This document shows, one piece after another, positions 63,266 through 64,000 of a DNA stretch of 64,000 nucleotides (the stretch's first letter is position 1; each line of letters starts with the position of its first letter). Position numbers and translations under genes: made by a program. The notes under the pieces are model-generated. The model was given only the letters and a program-made list of their open reading frames with translations. It ran no database searches and was not told where the DNA came from. This stretch comes from Akkermansiaceae bacterium (GTDB lineage: Bacteria > Verrucomicrobiota > Verrucomicrobiia > Verrucomicrobiales > Akkermansiaceae), in the NCBI GenBank assembly GCA_905181965.1, contig CAJIZY010000006.1, positions 36,390 through 100,389 on the forward strand, in the 5' to 3' direction.

Positions 63266-64000
63266 TGGACAAAGAGGAAACGGTTTGAGGTGAGAATGGC
63301 CCGTGCGAAGGTTTCGGTCGCTTCGGATGTTTTCATTTCGGGAAGGAAGGCTATTTTTTCGTCTTCGGTCGGGAAGGCGGAATATAGGCTAAGGAAGAGG
63401 AAATCGAGTCGCTTTGAAGGTGATTTGATGGCTCGGAGTGAGCGGGCGAACGAGTTCTTTTTATTTGTAAGGAGGCTGGTTTCTAGTCCATTCAATAGAC
63501 GCAGGGTTTGGGGAACGGTCGCTTCCGTGTGCGCGGAAGAGGGGCTCTCAGCATCAGATCCTCCGAACTCGGCAATAAAGGTGCCGCCCCGGGCGGGAAC
63601 GGGAAGCTCGGAGGCGCGCATGCGGAATTCAGGTTGGTCTGGGCGATTGGGGCGTGCGCGCCGTGCAAGGGCTGGAGCGGCTTTCGCGGTAAGGCTGTTT
63701 TCGCCCATGCCTTTTCGGTTTTGGTAGCTTTTTCCAGCCGTCCGTTGGACTTGTTTGATTTCGACTGAGATATTCCGGAAGGCTGCCATGTTTCCGTTGT
63801 CCCTTGCCTTCGCGGCCTTGGTGCGGAGGAGTGAGATTTTCTTCTGGATCGCACGGCGTTGCTTTTCACCTTCGATGACTACGGCGCTAATTTCTTTCAA
63901 TTGCTTTCCATTAGTACTCATGAGGAAGTCGAAGGATTTCACGTAATCATCCCATGCTTCTTCGAGTCCGTTGTTGGTGTTGGAATCGATGTTACCGGAA
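63262..64000 (-). CDS. DUF1553-type protein, C-terminal part only
   Basis: The frame is open from the right edge (64000) and ends at 63262-63264, giving 245 residues of a longer protein. The C-terminal element TVPQTLRLLNGLETSL, followed by SPSKRLDFLFLSLYSAFP and ILTSNRFLFVQ, is the usual DUF1553 ending. An upstream helical segment rich in Arg/Lys (EGEKQRRAIQKKISLLRTKA) is present. A GTG at 63942 is internal, since the frame continues to the edge. Coupled to the DUF1501 gene. Confidence 0.8.
   Translation of the reverse strand, partial: SGNIDSNTNNGLEEAWDDYVKSFDFLMSTNGKQLKEISAVVIEGEKQRRAIQKKISLLRTKAAKARDNGNMAAFRNISVEIKQVQRTAGKSYQNRKGMGENSLTAKAAPALARRARPNRPDQPEFRMRASELPVPARGGTFIAEFGGSDAESPSSAHTEATVPQTLRLLNGLETSLLTNKKNSFARSLRAIKSPSKRLDFLFLSLYSAFPTEDEKIAFLPEMKTSEATETFARAILTSNRFLFVQ

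Noticed and set aside
1..64000. CRISPR arrays, insertion sequences, prophage genes
   Set aside because: No regularly spaced repeats, transposase or integrase motifs, or phage structural genes were seen.

Overview
The window (about 48% GC by eye) looks like a chromosomal segment of a heterotrophic Verrucomicrobiota bacterium (Verrucomicrobiales-like), possibly marine. The reasons are a PVC-type gene set: DUF1501/DUF1553 pairs with cytochrome motifs, several DUF1080 (3-keto-disaccharide hydrolase) proteins, Cys-type sulfatases, CRTAC1/ASPIC repeats, XylR-like AraC regulators and a PVC-type dehydrogenase domain. A Gram-negative envelope is indicated by a TonB-dependent receptor, a phosphate-selective-type porin and a DAP-type MurE.

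Layout. 1-6.5 kb: end of a thioredoxin-like gene, a CRTAC1 protein with its XylR-like regulator, then a DUF3500 protein coupled to a secreted metalloprotease-like protein. 6.5-17.4 kb: a very large multidomain secreted protein (ThuA + SGNH + PVC dehydrogenase + plastocyanin-like), a CE15-like esterase, a serine hydrolase, a double SASA esterase, a spermidine-synthase-like enzyme and a fused MsrB-MsrA. 17.5-29.7 kb: a DUF2237-DUF3293-SMUG1 operon, a UGA-containing thioredoxin-like gene, an ABC-F ATPase, DUF1080, Gfo/Idh/MocA, an esterase, a sulfatase and SelO. 29.8-39.2 kb: two more sulfatases, a PQQ-like propeller protein, DUF1080, SASA, a SUMF1-domain lipoprotein and a TonB-dependent receptor, together suggesting capture and desulfation/deacetylation of sulfated polysaccharides. 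39.2-44.3 kb: housekeeping genes (rpoZ, smpB, rpe, lexA) and a porin. 44.6-55.9 kb: a dcw cluster, mraZ-rsmH-ftsL-ftsI-murE-murF-mraY-murD-LysM-ftsW, preceded by three 10-bp-spaced GGTG boxes. 55.9-64 kb: DUF1080 and DUF1501/DUF1553 genes, running off the right edge.

The most interesting result is two independent genes (137-2464 minus, 19085-20242 plus) each interrupted by one in-frame TGA inside an otherwise continuous domain. At each TGA a second Cys lies two residues away (UxC or CxU), and a hairpin follows with a GGU apical loop 18-22 nt after the UGA, the geometry of bacterial SECIS elements. I infer that both are selenoproteins: a CRTAC1/ASPIC protein and a thioredoxin-like protein. No selA/B/C/D gene is in the window.

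Caution: at least eight genes carry apparent single-base frameshifts, many at homopolymers, including the normally essential mraY and murD. Residual assembly indels are therefore likely. This does not explain the two TGA codons, which need no frame change. I found no tRNA, rRNA, CRISPR array or insertion sequence.
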